Assembly (NCBI GenBank): GCA_905147135.1
Contig: LR990055.1
Location: 248,001 to 312,000 of the forward strand
Direction: 5' to 3'
DNA length: 64,000 nucleotides
Source of the DNA: Blastobasis lacticolella
Lineage: Eukaryota > Arthropoda > Insecta > Lepidoptera > Blastobasidae
Shown: piece by piece, positions 1 to 10,629 of the stretch
Position numbering within the stretch: the first letter of the stretch is position 1
Layout of the letters: each line of letters starts with the position of its first letter
The notes under the pieces: model-generated
The model's input: only the letters and a program-made list of their open reading frames with translations
The model's database searches: none
What the model was told of the DNA's origin: nothing
Program-made: the position numbers and the translations under genes

Positions 1-129
1 GCCATGAAGTACCACACACACTTTACGACTGCCATGAATACGCTAGTTTTATTGTCCGGCACTATCTACGCGATCGCAATGGGTATCCACTTCATCATAA
101 AGCGTCGTAAATGCGGCGACGAACATTAA
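1..129 (+). CDS. Possible terminal exon of an unknown membrane protein (5' end outside window)
   Basis: An open frame enters from the left edge in frame 1 and ends at TAA (127-129), giving 42 residues. Residues about 14-33 form a hydrophobic stretch (TLVLLSGTIYAIAMGIHFII), long enough for one membrane helix. It is followed at once by a basic tail (KRRKCGDEH) and the stop, as in the C-terminus of a membrane protein with a short cytosolic tail. Canonical AATAAA signals follow the stop at 224-229, 359-364 and 403-408. The family is not recognised. A chance open frame of 42 codons is not rare, so the hydrophobic-plus-basic pattern and downstream signals are the main support. No acceptor site can be judged because the exon start lies outside the window. 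Confidence 0.35.
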   Translation, partial: AMKYHTHFTTAMNTLVLLSGTIYAIAMGIHFIIKRRKCGDEH

Positions 130-223
130 ATTTGACACGGACCCGTCGAAGATTTTTATTATACGAGGGTTATTATCTATCAGTTGGAAAGTAGTGAAAA
201 TTGTTATGGATATATTTACGAGT

Positions 224-408
224 AATAAAAGCGGATGCAGTAAGGCGAGGGTTTTATTAAAATAGAATATAATTGTACATCATCGCTTGAGAACCTTTAC
301 GAGCTTGTTGCTCGGTATAGCAGACATAATTAACTCCTCTCTTCATTAAGTCAGCAATAATAAAGACGATAAGAGCTCAAATACATCCCCGGGCCTTGAA
401 GTAATAAA
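224..408 (+). promoter_or_regulatory. Candidate polyadenylation signals after the first exon
   Basis: Three AATAAA hexamers lie at 224-229, 359-364 and 403-408, 95 to 274 bases after the stop codon at 127-129. The spacing suits a short 3' UTR. AATAAA is common in AT-rich DNA, so these only support the exon call; they do not prove it. Confidence 0.3.
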
Positions 409-429
409 ATTATATTAATTTTGTTTCTT

Positions 430-2040
430 CGAAATTTGATTTACATATTTGAGAGAAGTTATTCGAACAATGAACTTGATTTCTTAGCGAGTTGTATGAG
501 TTGCAAATTATGTTTCTTACTCAGAGAGAATTAAAGGCTTATTCTGTGTAACAAAGTTCTGTCCAGAATTTCAACTTCCCATTTTGTCTAATTGAAAAAT
601 GGAGCTTTAGACTAAAGTATGTAGAACGTCTTCCTACTTAACGAGTTCTTGAATGGAATCCGCGACTTGGCAAGTGTAGTAAACGCAGGTACCTAGAGCA
701 ACGATTTGCGTAAAGCAAATGAACGATTTGGGATAGATTGGGAAGCTGAAAACGTGGTGCATTGAGAGGCCTATATGTTATACTTTGTTTTACGCATCCT
801 TTGACACAAATTGCTTCAATAAGAGACCGCATGTTAAACTTGTGTACCAGAGAGAGTAGTATGTATTTACTGGCGGATGTCTTCGATTTGATTACAGTTT
901 ATTGTTTTTTTACTTTGCGGATGCGACACGATTACTGCGCAAGGTCTATGCGAGCGCTGTGGGTTGGTTTACAAATAATAAAATAACCTTTCTATCATTA
1001 GTATAAAGCTTGACCGGCTACAGAGGTGACCTGTCAATGATGGCGCTAGTTCTGCGTTTTATGTAGCAACACTGGAAGCATGTAATATTTTATGACAGAA
1101 TTCAAATGCCACCAACAATGCGACATGGATAATAAGGAACGTGACGGAAAAATAAACTAACGAGAAACACAACAATAATTTGAAACATAGATTAAAAATA
1201 TATTTTTTTAAATAGTGTAGAGATATTTAATCAATTATATGTATATCAATAACTATCTGATTATCACAATGTCAAAATATAAAACTTAACATAACTAAAC
1301 ATCAGTAAGTGACCCCAACGTGATTAAAAAAGGTAAACAGCAAAACTTAATACGTAGGTTAGCTCATGACAATGGCAAGCCACATTTACATTGCCAACAA
1401 CTTATCTGTTCAGTAGAAATAACCATGTCTAGTGTCTGACCAGGAATATAATAAGGTACTGCCATACTGCGGAATTTTTTAGAACCATTTTTTGCACTGG
1501 CAATATTCCCTCTTGATGCTCTTGACAGACTTCGTATTATGTTATCGGTCAAGCCTTAAATGTCATTTTTATAGTCTCAGTAGCATTTCTGTCCAATTAA
1601 CAGATATGTTCATGGCACTGTACACCTTAACTGTCCACAATAAGATTCAATTTCCTACCTCAAATGCTGCAGCTCCCACAAGCCAAGCAGGCGCGGCGGC
1701 AACCCAGCTGTTAGCGCGAACCGTCGCCCGCGCAGGTGCAGCCGCGCCGGGCCCGCCGGCAACTTGCGACTTGAGCCCGCGCCACTGCCAATCAGCACTA
1801 GAAACTCTTGGGAGGAGCCTAGCTGGCCGCCCACTTTGACCTGCGGCAATACCATACTTTGAAGCCTTAAAAATACATTTTGAAGGTAGTTGTTTTTTTA
1901 AAGAGGTAGGGCATATAGCGGGCATTCCGTTCGAATTAAAGCGGTCAGACTGGGCAAATGTCTCTACCTTACAGAATTCCACAGCCAATCTTACTAGTGA
2001 GGTTTCGAGTGCTCTATGAGCTGGGGATATGGGGAACCGT
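430..2040. other. Non-coding stretch with one GC/CpG-rich patch
   Basis: AT-rich sequence with no credible gene. Open frames on both strands overlap each other and show no domain. About 1665-1830 is a sharply GC- and CpG-rich patch (runs such as GCGCGGCGGCAACC) that opens chance frames on both strands. It may be the body of a GC-rich non-autonomous element, but no inverted ends were recognised. A short piece near 1395-1420 resembles dispersed family H. Confidence 0.5.
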
Positions 2041-2048
2041 GGCTTTGG

Positions 2049-2116
2049 TGTTGCCTATAGGCAGCGGTGACCACTTTCCATCGGGTGGCCCGCTTTCCTG
2101 CTTGCCTGCCGTGACG
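2049..2116 (+). mobile_element. 3' end of a CR1/Jockey-type LINE (fragment)
   Basis: The sequence reads G-V-A-Y-R-Q-R-stop, then a 3' UTR with CAGCGGTGACCACTTTCCAT and GGTGGCCCGC. This matches, with a small deletion, the last codons and 3' UTR of the larger LINE copy ending at 47272 (GVADVHRRR-stop, then ...GGTGACCACTGTCCATCAGG). It is a 5'-truncated dead copy. Confidence 0.7.
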
Positions 2117-2716
2117 ATAGTATGAATATGAATATTATTATGAAGACGACGGCGTAGCTACAAAAACGGCCCTTGCCTAGCGTAGTTGTAACAAAATCCA
2201 CTTCAGGTCCTAATGGATACCATCGTCTCTAATGTACCAGGGCGCATTAACAATGTCCATGAATGTGTGTTTTAGTAACTCGTGAATTTTGGAAGCGTTG
2301 AAACATATTCTGTATATTACTTTGTTCGGTACAGCCCCATACCTGCATACCGCAAATTCATACCGGTATTAGGACTTATTTGTTAAAGAGCAGTAGTTTG
2401 TTGTGTACTGATAACAAAGAAGGCTGAATTATGATGACAGAGAAAAAACAACTGACCTGCCAAGCGATAAGTCGCTCCCGCGTCTCGAAGGCAAGCACGA
2501 GTACCAACTCGCGGCACACGATGGCTATGGTGTTGGACTCCTTGTCGAGCGTGAAGCCCGACTCGAAGCCGAGGAAGTGTTGGAGGGAGAGCGAAGCCTT
2601 CGCCTGCCCGCGGCGTAGTCGGTCGCGAGGGTCGCGGTACAGTTGCAGATGGAGGCAGTCTGTGGGAAGGAAATATGTGGTCAGGTTTTTTGTAGTATAG
2701 GGGGAGAGAGCTGCAG

Positions 2717-3008
2717 AGCGTCAGTGGCCTTGCGGGTCCGACTCGTGAGCTAGAGGTACCGAGTTCGATTACCGCCATTTGCCAATGATTGTCTGTGAGT
2801 GATGTACATTAGTTTAACACTAACCGATGCTCTTACGGTGACGAAAAACATCGTGGGGAAACCTGCACATTTAGGCGATTAAATTTGAAATCATTATCTA
2901 ATCTGCTCAGGTTCCCCTATTAGATAGACCCTGTCGGAGGTCAGATAGTTGCTTTACTGTAAATATCTGGATCATTGTCAAATCCCGGGCCCTCCAAAGA
3001 TGATTATT
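2717..3008 (+). mobile_element. SINE A copy (tRNA-derived SINE), diverged
   Basis: The head keeps a degraded tRNA-like promoter with a B-box relative (GAGTTCGATTACC). The body has the family landmarks in order: CCGATGCTCTTACGGTGA, CACATTTAGGCGATT, a CAGGTTCCCCT block, and a GGATCATTG...TCAAATCCCGG block. It ends with GATGATTATTA, the TGATGA-type tail of the family. The same body occurs more than ten times in this window on both strands. Confidence 0.75.
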
Positions 3009-3009
3009 A

Positions 3010-3408
3010 AAGGGATAAAATCAACCTTATAAATGGTTAGTATTTATGTGTTTGTTATTCCATAATCGTTCAATTGTAGCGGTTTTCCGTTCCACTGAAC
3101 CAAGGAGACATTAGTGCAGACATTAGCGAACGTTAGTGCACCTTAATATGTCCTTCGCACTTGACCGCTTTTATATAATCCATGAGAGCCAGTAAGCAAC
3201 ACACACCTCCATATAACCATCATTGTAGACGAGCGGCAACCCCTAACAGCTAACGTCACAGTCCGTGCGGCAGTAAAACCAGCAATGAATCGCCGAAGCA
3301 ATCACCGTAACAGTGACTCAGCGTTTTCGCAACACGCGAGCAAAGGTGAAGCTTCTAATGTCGGTGATCTACAAGACGAGACAGATATAAACCTTGGTAT
3401 ACAGTCGT
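3010..3408. other. Non-coding, nothing recognised
   Basis: No gene, RNA or repeat landmark was recognised here. Small words such as GACATTAG and CGTTAGTGCA recur near 3110-3140, but no unit can be defined. Confidence 0.5.
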
Positions 3409-3415
3409 AAACTAA

Positions 3416-3696
3416 CCTCGTAACGGAGTCCACTCTAATTCAAGGTAGGACCTCAGACCAAATAAGAAATAAAGAATCCTGCGAACAACATACTGACGTA
3501 TGCAAAACTACGCCATGATGTGTGTACGTACACGCACACATTGACAATCCAGGGCATGGGCCTATTGACAATCAAACTACGCCATGGCACATATATTTAG
3601 GAAACCGGCCTTTTATTACTGTTGACAGAGCGCGCTATCTTTATTTTTATTTGATCTGAGGTCCAACATTGAATTAGAATAGACTCCGTTACGAGG
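3416..3696. mobile_element. MITE-like element with about 58-bp inverted ends
   Basis: The left arm at 3416-3474 (starting CCTCGTAACGGAGTC) is the reverse complement of the right arm at 3639-3696 (ending GACTCCGTTACGAGG), with about five or six mismatches and one gap. The 164-bp interior codes for nothing. It contains TGACAATC and CTACGCCATG twice each and an alternating GTGTGTACGTACACG stretch. Long imperfect inverted ends on a ~280-bp non-coding unit fit a non-autonomous DNA transposon. No target duplication is clear. Confidence 0.65.
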
Positions 3697-3936
3697 TCAG
3701 TTAGGGTAGGACATTACGCGTATTTTGTTAAAATTCATTTCAGATAACTTTGCGAAATTGTCTGTTTTTGTGCGGTTTTTCTAAGCCCGTGATTGGAACT
3801 TTGCAAGTTAAAACAGCACTTAAGCTCTTACTGGGATATTTTCTGCACTATATGCCCATAATTTGAACTACAAAAGGTAATGTGCACTTAAAGTTTAAGA
3901 ATTTATTAGCTAGGATAGATTTTTTAAAGTGCTATA

Positions 3937-4075
3937 TTCATTTTATTTATTTATTTCTTGTGGCACTTTTGTCCGTGCATCACTAGGGGGCCCACTGAAA
4001 ACCAGCGTCACGGCAACTGTCGTGGCATATGCTGAGTGTGGTCCCATTGCACTCTCCACATGGCGGTCGTTATTT
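3937..4075. repeat. Dispersed repeat family E, copy 1
   Basis: It shares ACTGAAAACCAGCGTCAC, TGGCATATGCTGAGTG and CCCATTGCACT with the copy at 26576-26755. A TTTATTTATTT run on the left could be a reversed poly-A-like tail, which would make this a minus-strand retroelement end. No coding sequence is visible. Confidence 0.6.
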
Positions 4076-4091
4076 TGTTTTAAGAAAAAAT

Positions 4092-4119
4092 ATACTCTAA
4101 TCTCGTTAGATTAGAGTAT
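4092..4119. repeat. Short perfect hairpin (12-bp stem, 4-base loop)
   Basis: ATACTCTAATCT at 4092-4103 pairs exactly with AGATTAGAGTAT at 4108-4119 across the loop CGTT. It directly follows family E copy 1. Function unknown. Confidence 0.7.
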
Positions 4120-4356
4120 CTTTATTCGCTTTACACGAGTTGCGATTTAAACCACCAACACCTAATCTTCCAAATATATAAAAGTGAAAAGTGAACGCAC
4201 AACGCTCATAAGCTGGGCTAAGGCGATATACTTTCCTACATCTTTTCTGTTTGCCAACGAAGTGTCTGTTGAGCTTTCATGTTTGCTTTTATGATTCGTT
4301 CTTGACAAGCAGGCAAATATCGGAGGTATCAGCTAACGCTTGGGTGCCCGTGTCGC

Positions 4357-4383
4357 GGGGCGAGGGGCGCGGGCACCGCGGGG
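4357..4383 (+). other. Predicted G-quadruplex motif
   Basis: Four G-runs (GGGG, GGGG, GGG, GGGG at 4357, 4364, 4371 and 4380) are separated by loops of 3, 3 and 6 bases. They sit in a local GC island inside AT-rich DNA. The motif meets the usual G3+ rule, but folding or function is not shown by sequence alone. Confidence 0.5.
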
Positions 4384-4489
4384 CTACAAACCAGACAAAT
4401 ACACGGTATGGCTTTTACCCGCTTTTTGGCAATATCCGTAAATATCCGGCGTGTGTATTCGTAAATCTGAAACTTTATTGGCGCCCGTA

Positions 4490-5035
4490 AATCATTGAAT
4501 GCTTCCGTTGCGTCATCGCGCTAAATTATTATCGCATTTTTGCCTGGAAGGTGTATAGGAGGGTTGACTCGAAGCGATGAAGGTGAAAGGGGAAATTGTC
4601 GTGTCACGACCACCGTGCAATACTATAATAAACAAAATAATTCGACTCAGTTATGCTCTTGGAATATTTTTAAATAATAATTTTAAAAAATCGGCCAAGA
4701 CGTGTCGCGCTACGTGTAGTGGAGGGTTCTGTAGTTGCCTGTCAATATTCATGCTGAAAAGAAGGCGTTTTGATACTATAAACATATTAATTACAACGTT
4801 ACAAATGCATCTAGCTGCTATGAAACATGTACGAAATCCAACTACACTTAAGTTGACTATTTGTTTGTGATGTAACTACAAATTTACGGTTTTCGGTTTT
4901 TTGTCATTACTTGTGCTACACGGCATTACTTCTTGCCAAATTTTATGATTCTGTTAAACCTGTAGGTTTTTATTGCATTGCGAGCATCAAAATAAGGCAT
5001 AAACACAGCATAAACGGCCGTATCTTTTGATTGCA
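4490..5035. other. Non-coding, nothing recognised
   Basis: AT-rich with a chance 97-codon frame of no recognisable family. No repeat landmark was found. Confidence 0.45.
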
Positions 5036-5039
5036 TTGA

Positions 5040-5215
5040 CTTAGAAATTTGATTTTTACACTGCTATAAGGGATTACAGACCTGAGTATTTTATATTAAT
5101 TTCAGCTTACATGTTCCTGAGAAAAAGGGTCTAGACAGATGGACGGGCGGATGGATAAAAAGTGATCTTATAAGGGTTCTGTTTTATCTCTTGAGATACG
5201 AAATAAAATATTTCT
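5040..5215 (+). repeat. Dispersed repeat resembling the GACGGACGG / GTGATCCTATAAGG type of insect repeat
   Basis: It contains AGACAGATGGACGGGCGGA, AGTGATCTTATAAGGGTTCT and CTCTTGAGATACG in the order seen in a common, poorly classified insect repeat. From memory the consensus carries GTGATCCTATAAGGGTTCCG and then GAGGTACGG. No coding capacity. Only one copy was found here, so the call rests on recall of the family. Confidence 0.4.
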
Positions 5216-5229
5216 GTTCGTGGCATAAT

Positions 5230-6080
5230 AGTAGTATAGGTGACATACATCACACAGCAACTCCTAAACACCAAAACGGTTCACATCACAGAAGAACTGC
5301 ACTCTTTACCAAAAAGTTACCAATTTCCCGTCCTTAATAACAAAGGCATCCTCACCCAGACATCGAGTGTGCTCAATGCAACTAGAGACCACACTAGCCT
5401 ACAAAAACTCGCCGACCCGCGCGCATCGAGTTCGCACGATTCGAATATCTTTTCCGGCGGCATCGGGCGTACAATGGCGGCGGGGCTGCGCAGCGGATCC
5501 TGGCACAATGCTCGGACGAGTACCCTCACATCGGAAGCCTGGGCAGACGAGCGAAACGGGGAATTGTCCGAGGATTGCGAGTAAATGTTGGACTCAATCC
5601 CGAATTGCTAATTTACGTTTTTGGTTGTTTACGTTGAAAAGGTAGTCATTTGTTCGCGATGGCAACGCTTGGCTAAGTCCGTTGCTTGCGGATTTCTTTG
5701 TTTTGCGGTAAAAGGAGCAAGTGGTTAAACAGATAGGAAGTGATTACCGGCACCAATAGATACTCGCAATTCTCGGCGAGCCCCAGATGCGTTGCCGAAG
5801 CGTGGTCGTTTCTTGAATGTGCTCCTGTTTAATTGTACGTTTATGATTTCCTACATACTTTCGTATGGTCCGTGGTCGTACGACCAATCTCCTATAGTAC
5901 GCCGCCATCTTGATTCAATGGCATAGAATGACGTCACAATATCCAATTAGAATAGGCTCTACTTAAATAGAGTTAAATAGAATTTTGAAGGACATGACAC
6001 TTCGTAGGAGCGGATTTTATGTTTCATTTTACTAGCATTTTATTCAATTTAAAAAGTATGATGTACGTAAAATACTGAGT
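5230..6080. other. Non-coding, no supported gene
   Basis: Two overlapping frames (5240-5584 and 5367-5645) share sequence but neither shows a domain. They are judged chance frames. Near 5951-5972 a CCAATTAGAATAGGCTC piece resembles part of the inverted end of the 3416-3696 element and may be a relic of it. Confidence 0.4.
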
Positions 6081-6084
6081 TAAA

Positions 6085-6172
6085 CGGTACCGAATCTGTA
6101 ACGTCTGCATCAACGGCCGTATAGCCACTTACCATCAGGTAAGATGGCGGTAAAAAAACATGTAAAAAAGAG
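6085..6172 (+). mobile_element. 3' end of LINE family D (fragment)
   Basis: CCACTTACCATCAGGTAAGA followed by TGGCGGTAAAAAAA matches the 3' UTR of the Jockey/CR1-type family D seen best at 51737-51935 and also at 15114, 21370, 55395 and 57876. There is no coding remnant in this copy. Confidence 0.5.
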
Positions 6173-6401
6173 TATTTCGTGGCTCGTCTGCGCAGCCCTA
6201 TAACTGGCGCGTGAAGAGAGCCAACAGTGCCAATATGAGCTCTCCTGCTGGATGGCTCGCCCAAATATTTGCGCTGCCCAAATCTTCATTCGGCCGAGCC
6301 ATTACATGACAATAAGCGATTAATATAGTTGCGATTGCCACTGTGGCAGTTGGGAAGCGACGTGGGGAGTTCACGCGTTTTGGGTAATGAAGTGAGGTTA
6401 C

Positions 6402-6630
6402 GATCTGAGTGGTTCAGTTGGTTAACATGCTAGTCTGCCACGCAGGTCCCGAGTTCGATTTCCCGGCCGGACAGAAATTGAAACGATGAATTTTAATTTC
6501 TGTTACGGGGCTGGGTGTTGTGTGTATAATTAATATTTACAAAAAGGTATATGTACTTTATCAGTTTTCTGGCACCCATAGCGCAAGCTTTACTTGCTTT
6601 TGCGGCTAAATGGCGCTGTGTTAATTGTCC
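6402..6630 (+). mobile_element. SINE B copy (tRNA-Gly-derived SINE)
   Basis: The head reads CTGAGTGGTTCAGTTGGTTA, then GTCTGCCACGCAGGTCCC and GAGTTCGATTTCCCGGCCGG. Spacing and sequence follow a tRNA-Gly gene with a GCC anticodon, including A-box and B-box promoter words. The body carries TTTTAATTTCTGTTACGGGG, TGGGTGTT, GCACCCATAGCGCAAGC and AATGGCGCTGTGTTAAT. Four more copies lie in the window, all on the other strand. Confidence 0.85.
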
Positions 6631-6639
6631 AAGCATTTT

Positions 6640-7260
6640 TTTTTACCAAGTTTGTTCATCAAGAACATGTGTATCATGTGTATCAAGAACAGCCTTTCCT
6701 AATAACGGGCGCATTGAAGTACTCTAGGATGAGTATGATGAAGGGTAAGCTATCCTTTATAAAGTCAATTCAATCTGTTAAATTTAACAAAATAAATCTA
6801 ATCTTTAAATTTTTAATTAAATTTAACGCAGCTAGTCTCCACCTAGACATTCATTGAATCATTTTTGTCTCAAGAGGCCACCTTTGTACCTTAGTAGTTT
6901 AGTTATATGGACTACAGCGTAGAATTTATAATTAATTAATCACCAAGTTGTCTTTCTTTGACTCAGAGACAACCAATTAGAGATTAAGGTTCAAACTTCT
7001 TACTTCTAGAGTCCGATTATATATACAGAATGTTTTCAAATTCATGATACCAAGGTATGCATGAGCTCGTAATCACAAACAACTTTTACTATGACACTTA
7101 AATCAGAAAATGCATGGATGTGGAAGAGGTTGTGACAGCGCCGTAGCTTCCTAGCCACACAAATATCTCTGCGAAAGCGTCGTGGGGGTGAATTTGTGTA
7201 TGTATGAATCACCAATAATTTAATCCATACAAGAGTAATCTCCGACGGCGAACAAATAAT
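6640..7260. other. Non-coding, nothing recognised
   Basis: AT-rich. The frame at 6594-6857 starts inside the SINE B tail and runs on by chance. No gene or repeat landmark was seen. Confidence 0.45.
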
Positions 7261-7273
7261 CAAAGACGCTGTC

Positions 7274-7358
7274 CTAATTGGCAATGGTCGTGCGACCGAC
7301 GCCGCCCGACCAATAGAAGAGCTCAAAACCGCCCGTTCGCACGACCATTGCCAATTAG
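7274..7358. repeat. Perfect 22-bp inverted repeat, 41-base spacer
   Basis: Arm 7274-7295 (CTAATTGGCAATGGTCGTGC...) is exactly repeated in reverse complement at 7337-7358. The spacer contains GCCGCCCGACC and GAGCTC. It could be a small fold-back element or a template-switch scar. No flanking duplication is clear. Confidence 0.75.
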
Positions 7359-7479
7359 ACACCAATAAAACGACAAAGACGGGTGAATAGAAACTAAATC
7401 AATATCAGTGCTATGTAACTCTTTAGCTGAGGAAAAATGTCAAGCACGTGCAGAGTTTAAAACACGTTTACTATTTGCA

Positions 7480-7517
7480 GGGAGCGCGGGGCTGCGGGGT
7501 GCGGGGCGCGGGGCGGG
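7480..7517 (+). other. G-rich island, predicted G-quadruplex
   Basis: Six G-runs of three or four within 38 bases (7480, 7488, 7496, 7503, 7510, 7515) have loops of 1 to 5 bases. This is the strongest quadruplex-type motif of the left half. The surroundings are AT-rich and non-coding. Confidence 0.6.
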
Positions 7518-7529
7518 CGCGAAACTCTT

Positions 7530-9225
7530 TCACTGGGACTAATTAATTAACTTTCGAGTAGTTATACAACTTGTAATCGGAGTTCAAAATCGGGCCCGGG
7601 ACTCGAATTATATTAGGCATACTTGTTTTCGGAGCGCACACTAACTTTGATGAGCTTTGATGTCGCGTTACAAACCAGGATTCCGGATGAAATTTAGGTA
7701 CGCGTTTGGCAGGTTTTATCTACATTCGAGGCAGGTTTGCGAGCACTCAGAGTGTTGGCAATTAAATTAAAATATGTCGTAATCTCTCGTACGTTTAAAG
7801 CGTTGATAATTTTGCGGCGCTATAGCCCGGGTTCAACTCAAATAGACTCGTAATTCGCAGTTTATTTTCCCCTTTCATCACACGTTTAATGAGCAAAAAA
7901 TGTTCGTGCGGGAGCCGGCGCCCGCGGCGCTTGTACACACAACACTTACACAACACTAACACAACAGCCTTCATTACAACCTGCGAGCCTTTGTTCTGAC
8001 CCCGACAGATGTTCCAGCAAACGAGGTAATTGTGCTCAGGAAATATTAAAGACTCGTCTGAACGCCCCTCTCATTCTTCCGAAGGAGTCGCGGATATCAG
8101 CGGCTTTACGACACTTTCGAAGAGGTACAGAAAAATACGAGCGATGATAAGAAAAAGGGAATAAAATGAGAAAGGAAACAAATCAAATAATAAATAGAAG
8201 TACAATAAAAGCGGAGATATGCGGTGAATACAAATAGAGGGCTCGGGAGGGGCAGGCGGGGTACGGGGGACTCCCACACGGCGGATGCGGCGCACGTCGC
8301 ACTAATCTATTTGCTGATCAGTGCCAGTAATTACCGGAATCTATCGCGTAATCCGTACGGCCTCGTCACCTCGTCCCCTGTAATCCATTGACGAATTCCA
8401 AACTTGTTTCCATTAGCGGCGGCCCGTTTTTCCTCGGAGACTTTACCCGATGAGTCGGCTTTGCTAAACTTTACGAATACATTAGCTTCGGAGAGCGACA
8501 AAACTGACAAATTTGAGTCGACGTTCCTCCGGCCGAGTTCGTAGCCGTGTCGGCGAAGTTTAGTGGCGTTCAGCGTCCAATGCGCGGTGGCGAGGGCTCA
8601 CTGTAGGGACCGTTATACCGGTGGGGCGATGGATGTGGGCCTGTGATCTGGGTCGGGGGCCGCGACCTTTTCATTAACAAATTGGTTGAGTAGTAAGGGT
8701 CGGGTCCGCGCCTTTGACACGGAACTCCGAAAGGGACTGCCTCCCTGTAATTGTGGATCGGGAGTCAAATTAGACCGCCCAAAGAAACATTCCATTGTTT
8801 TAGTTCGCAGGTTGTTGAAACAGTGATGGAAACAGAAAAGTAAGCAGGTAACCTTTGTACTCTGCTGAATTGCTCATCACGGTGAGAGCTGCGTAAAGTT
8901 CTGGAGTGATTCTAATTAACATTTCTGTGAATCTTTGCGCAAGTTAAGATGTTTCGAGTTACATTGAAGGGGCTGAAACGGTTACCAGTTACCTTTACAT
9001 ATTGCGCAAAAACGAAACTTTGGCGCGATTGAAGGAGTCAAATGGAGGGAGCGCATGCAATGAATTCCAGAACAAAACATCGGATTGCCACCATGCACCG
9101 CAACAGGACAATACTGCGAACGTCCCGCTGGATTCCTTCGACACCCCACCATGACTGTCCGATTAATGGACGCCCAAAACTTTCCAAATGGTAACAACGC
9201 CATATTATTCCGCCGTATTATTGGC
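7530..9225. other. Long repeat-poor non-coding block
   Basis: About 1.7 kb of moderate GC content with no recognisable mobile element, RNA gene or coding region. Minus-strand frames (8071-8295, 8613-8795, 8982-9203) have no domain. Repeat-poor blocks in such a repeat-filled window can be conserved non-coding DNA, but this cannot be told without alignment. 8239-8269 has five G-runs (3 to 5 G) and meets the quadruplex rule. Confidence 0.4.
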
Positions 9226-9230
9226 CATGT

Positions 9231-9480
9231 TGTGTCCGGCAGAGTAGAATAGCACCAACCCCTTACACTCGTGGTGTCGAAAAAGGCGACTCAAGTTTTC
9301 GAGGCAAAAGATCTAGTCCCCGTAGGCTGGAAAATGGGCAGCAGCGTTTTCCATTCTTATATTTATAACACTGCGTTCTCCAACCCGCCTGCCAAGCGTG
9401 GAGATTATGGCGAAAACCTCCCCTTTCGTGGCAGGCCCTGAGTTCTGCAGTAGACTGCTGTGGGCTGTGATGATGATTAT
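9231..9480 (+). repeat. Dispersed repeat family C, copy 1
   Basis: It begins TGTGTCCGGCAGAGTAGAAT. In order it holds CACCAACCCCTTACACTC, AAAGGCGACT, GGAAAATGGGCAGCAGCGTT and CCAACCCGCCTGCCAAGCGT, and ends in GGGCTGTGATGATGATTATT. Near-identical copies are at 38295-38513 and 51352-51590, all on the same strand. The TGATGA-like tail suggests a retroelement 3' end or SINE using RTE machinery. No tRNA-like head was seen. Confidence 0.8.
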
Positions 9481-9489
9481 TCCGCAGAA

Positions 9490-9945
9490 TTCGATATCAA
9501 TTTACATATACAATTTCGGCTCCTCCGCCAGAAATACAGGTTGCTAGAACAGTTATCTGCTTATGCCAATAGCAAATATGGATGGGTTTGTTAATGCTGC
9601 ACAAAGCGTGCAAACAGCCCGTATTAGTGATAAAATGGCTGTGATTACTCGTCAGCCTTTGTGCTTTGCACTACTGTGGTAATGAGTAAATATGAACCGA
9701 TGATTTTCATGTAATTGACGCAACCTGCGCCGGCCGACGGCGCCAACTGATATATCGCTACTGATTACTAATCCGCTTCGCAGATTGTGATTGTGCGGAC
9801 ATAGGAACCCGTACAGAGAATATAGTAATATTGTAATGTGAGAATGTGTGCGTTTTTCAATTTATTTGTAAAAAATATTTCCTTGGTGGCGTGTCCAATG
9901 TGTTCTCAGCGCTCTTAGTGCTAAAGTCGTTTCTGAGCTTAACCA
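9490..9945. other. Non-coding, nothing recognised
   Basis: No gene, RNA or repeat landmark was recognised. Confidence 0.45.
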
Positions 9946-9947
9946 CA

Positions 9948-10023
9948 AATCATCATCATCACCTTGGCGTTATGTCCCGGTTACGCCCCCGCGCGGCACG
10001 CCAGGGCCCAGGGTTCAACTTTC
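9948..10023 (-). mobile_element. RTE/SINE A-type 3' tail
   Basis: Read on the minus strand, it ends GTAACCGGGACATAACGCC, AAGGTGATGATGATG. These are the last ~45 bases common to SINE A and the RTE-type tail at 23285-23407. Upstream of that on the minus strand, GGGCCCTGGCGTGCC does not continue into the SINE body, so it may be a LINE rather than a SINE fragment. Confidence 0.6.
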
Positions 10024-10024
10024 C

Positions 10025-10628
10025 GGCGTTCTTTTAATTGGCACATATTTTAATTTAGGAGCTGATTGAAATAAAATGGTACATTCTTCGATCAGCACGG
10101 CTAGCATAAGGCCGTATGCCCGCGACACAACTCGCACCGCGAGCATTTGTTTCCTCTCAATACTAAGATTAAAGATATAAGTAGCAGCACAATTCTACTA
10201 CTGTATTGTGGTAGCACTATTTACGTCACGCCTTTCTCTGCTTATCGCGCGCGCGAAGGCATACTAGAGCTAGCTATGCAGTCATTGTTTTGCTAATGTA
10301 CAGACAATGGGTGCACAAACGCAAACCGTGGCAGCGTGTCAGCGTTGTCCCGGCGGTGGCTGACGGGCGTTGTCTCACGCTGATTGATAGATCGCATTCT
10401 GCTGCCAATGGCTGCCATTGGTTCATTATCGGTTCGCGGTTGCCGCTTATTTGATGGATGACTCGCGGGTAGGGATGTGGGGATAGGACTGGGTTATATC
10501 GATGTTGGAGCGGGTTAAGCCGATGGTTGGGGCGCGGATGGTGTCGATATTTTACTTGTATCTGTAAATGTGAAGTTATTACTTGTGTGACCACATATCA
10601 CTAGTTATCCATTGATATTTTAGACAGA
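10025..10628. other. Non-coding, nothing recognised
   Basis: The minus-strand frame 10274-10594 is Pro/His/Arg-rich with no family resemblance and is treated as chance. No repeats were recognised. Confidence 0.4.
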
Positions 10629-10629
10629 A

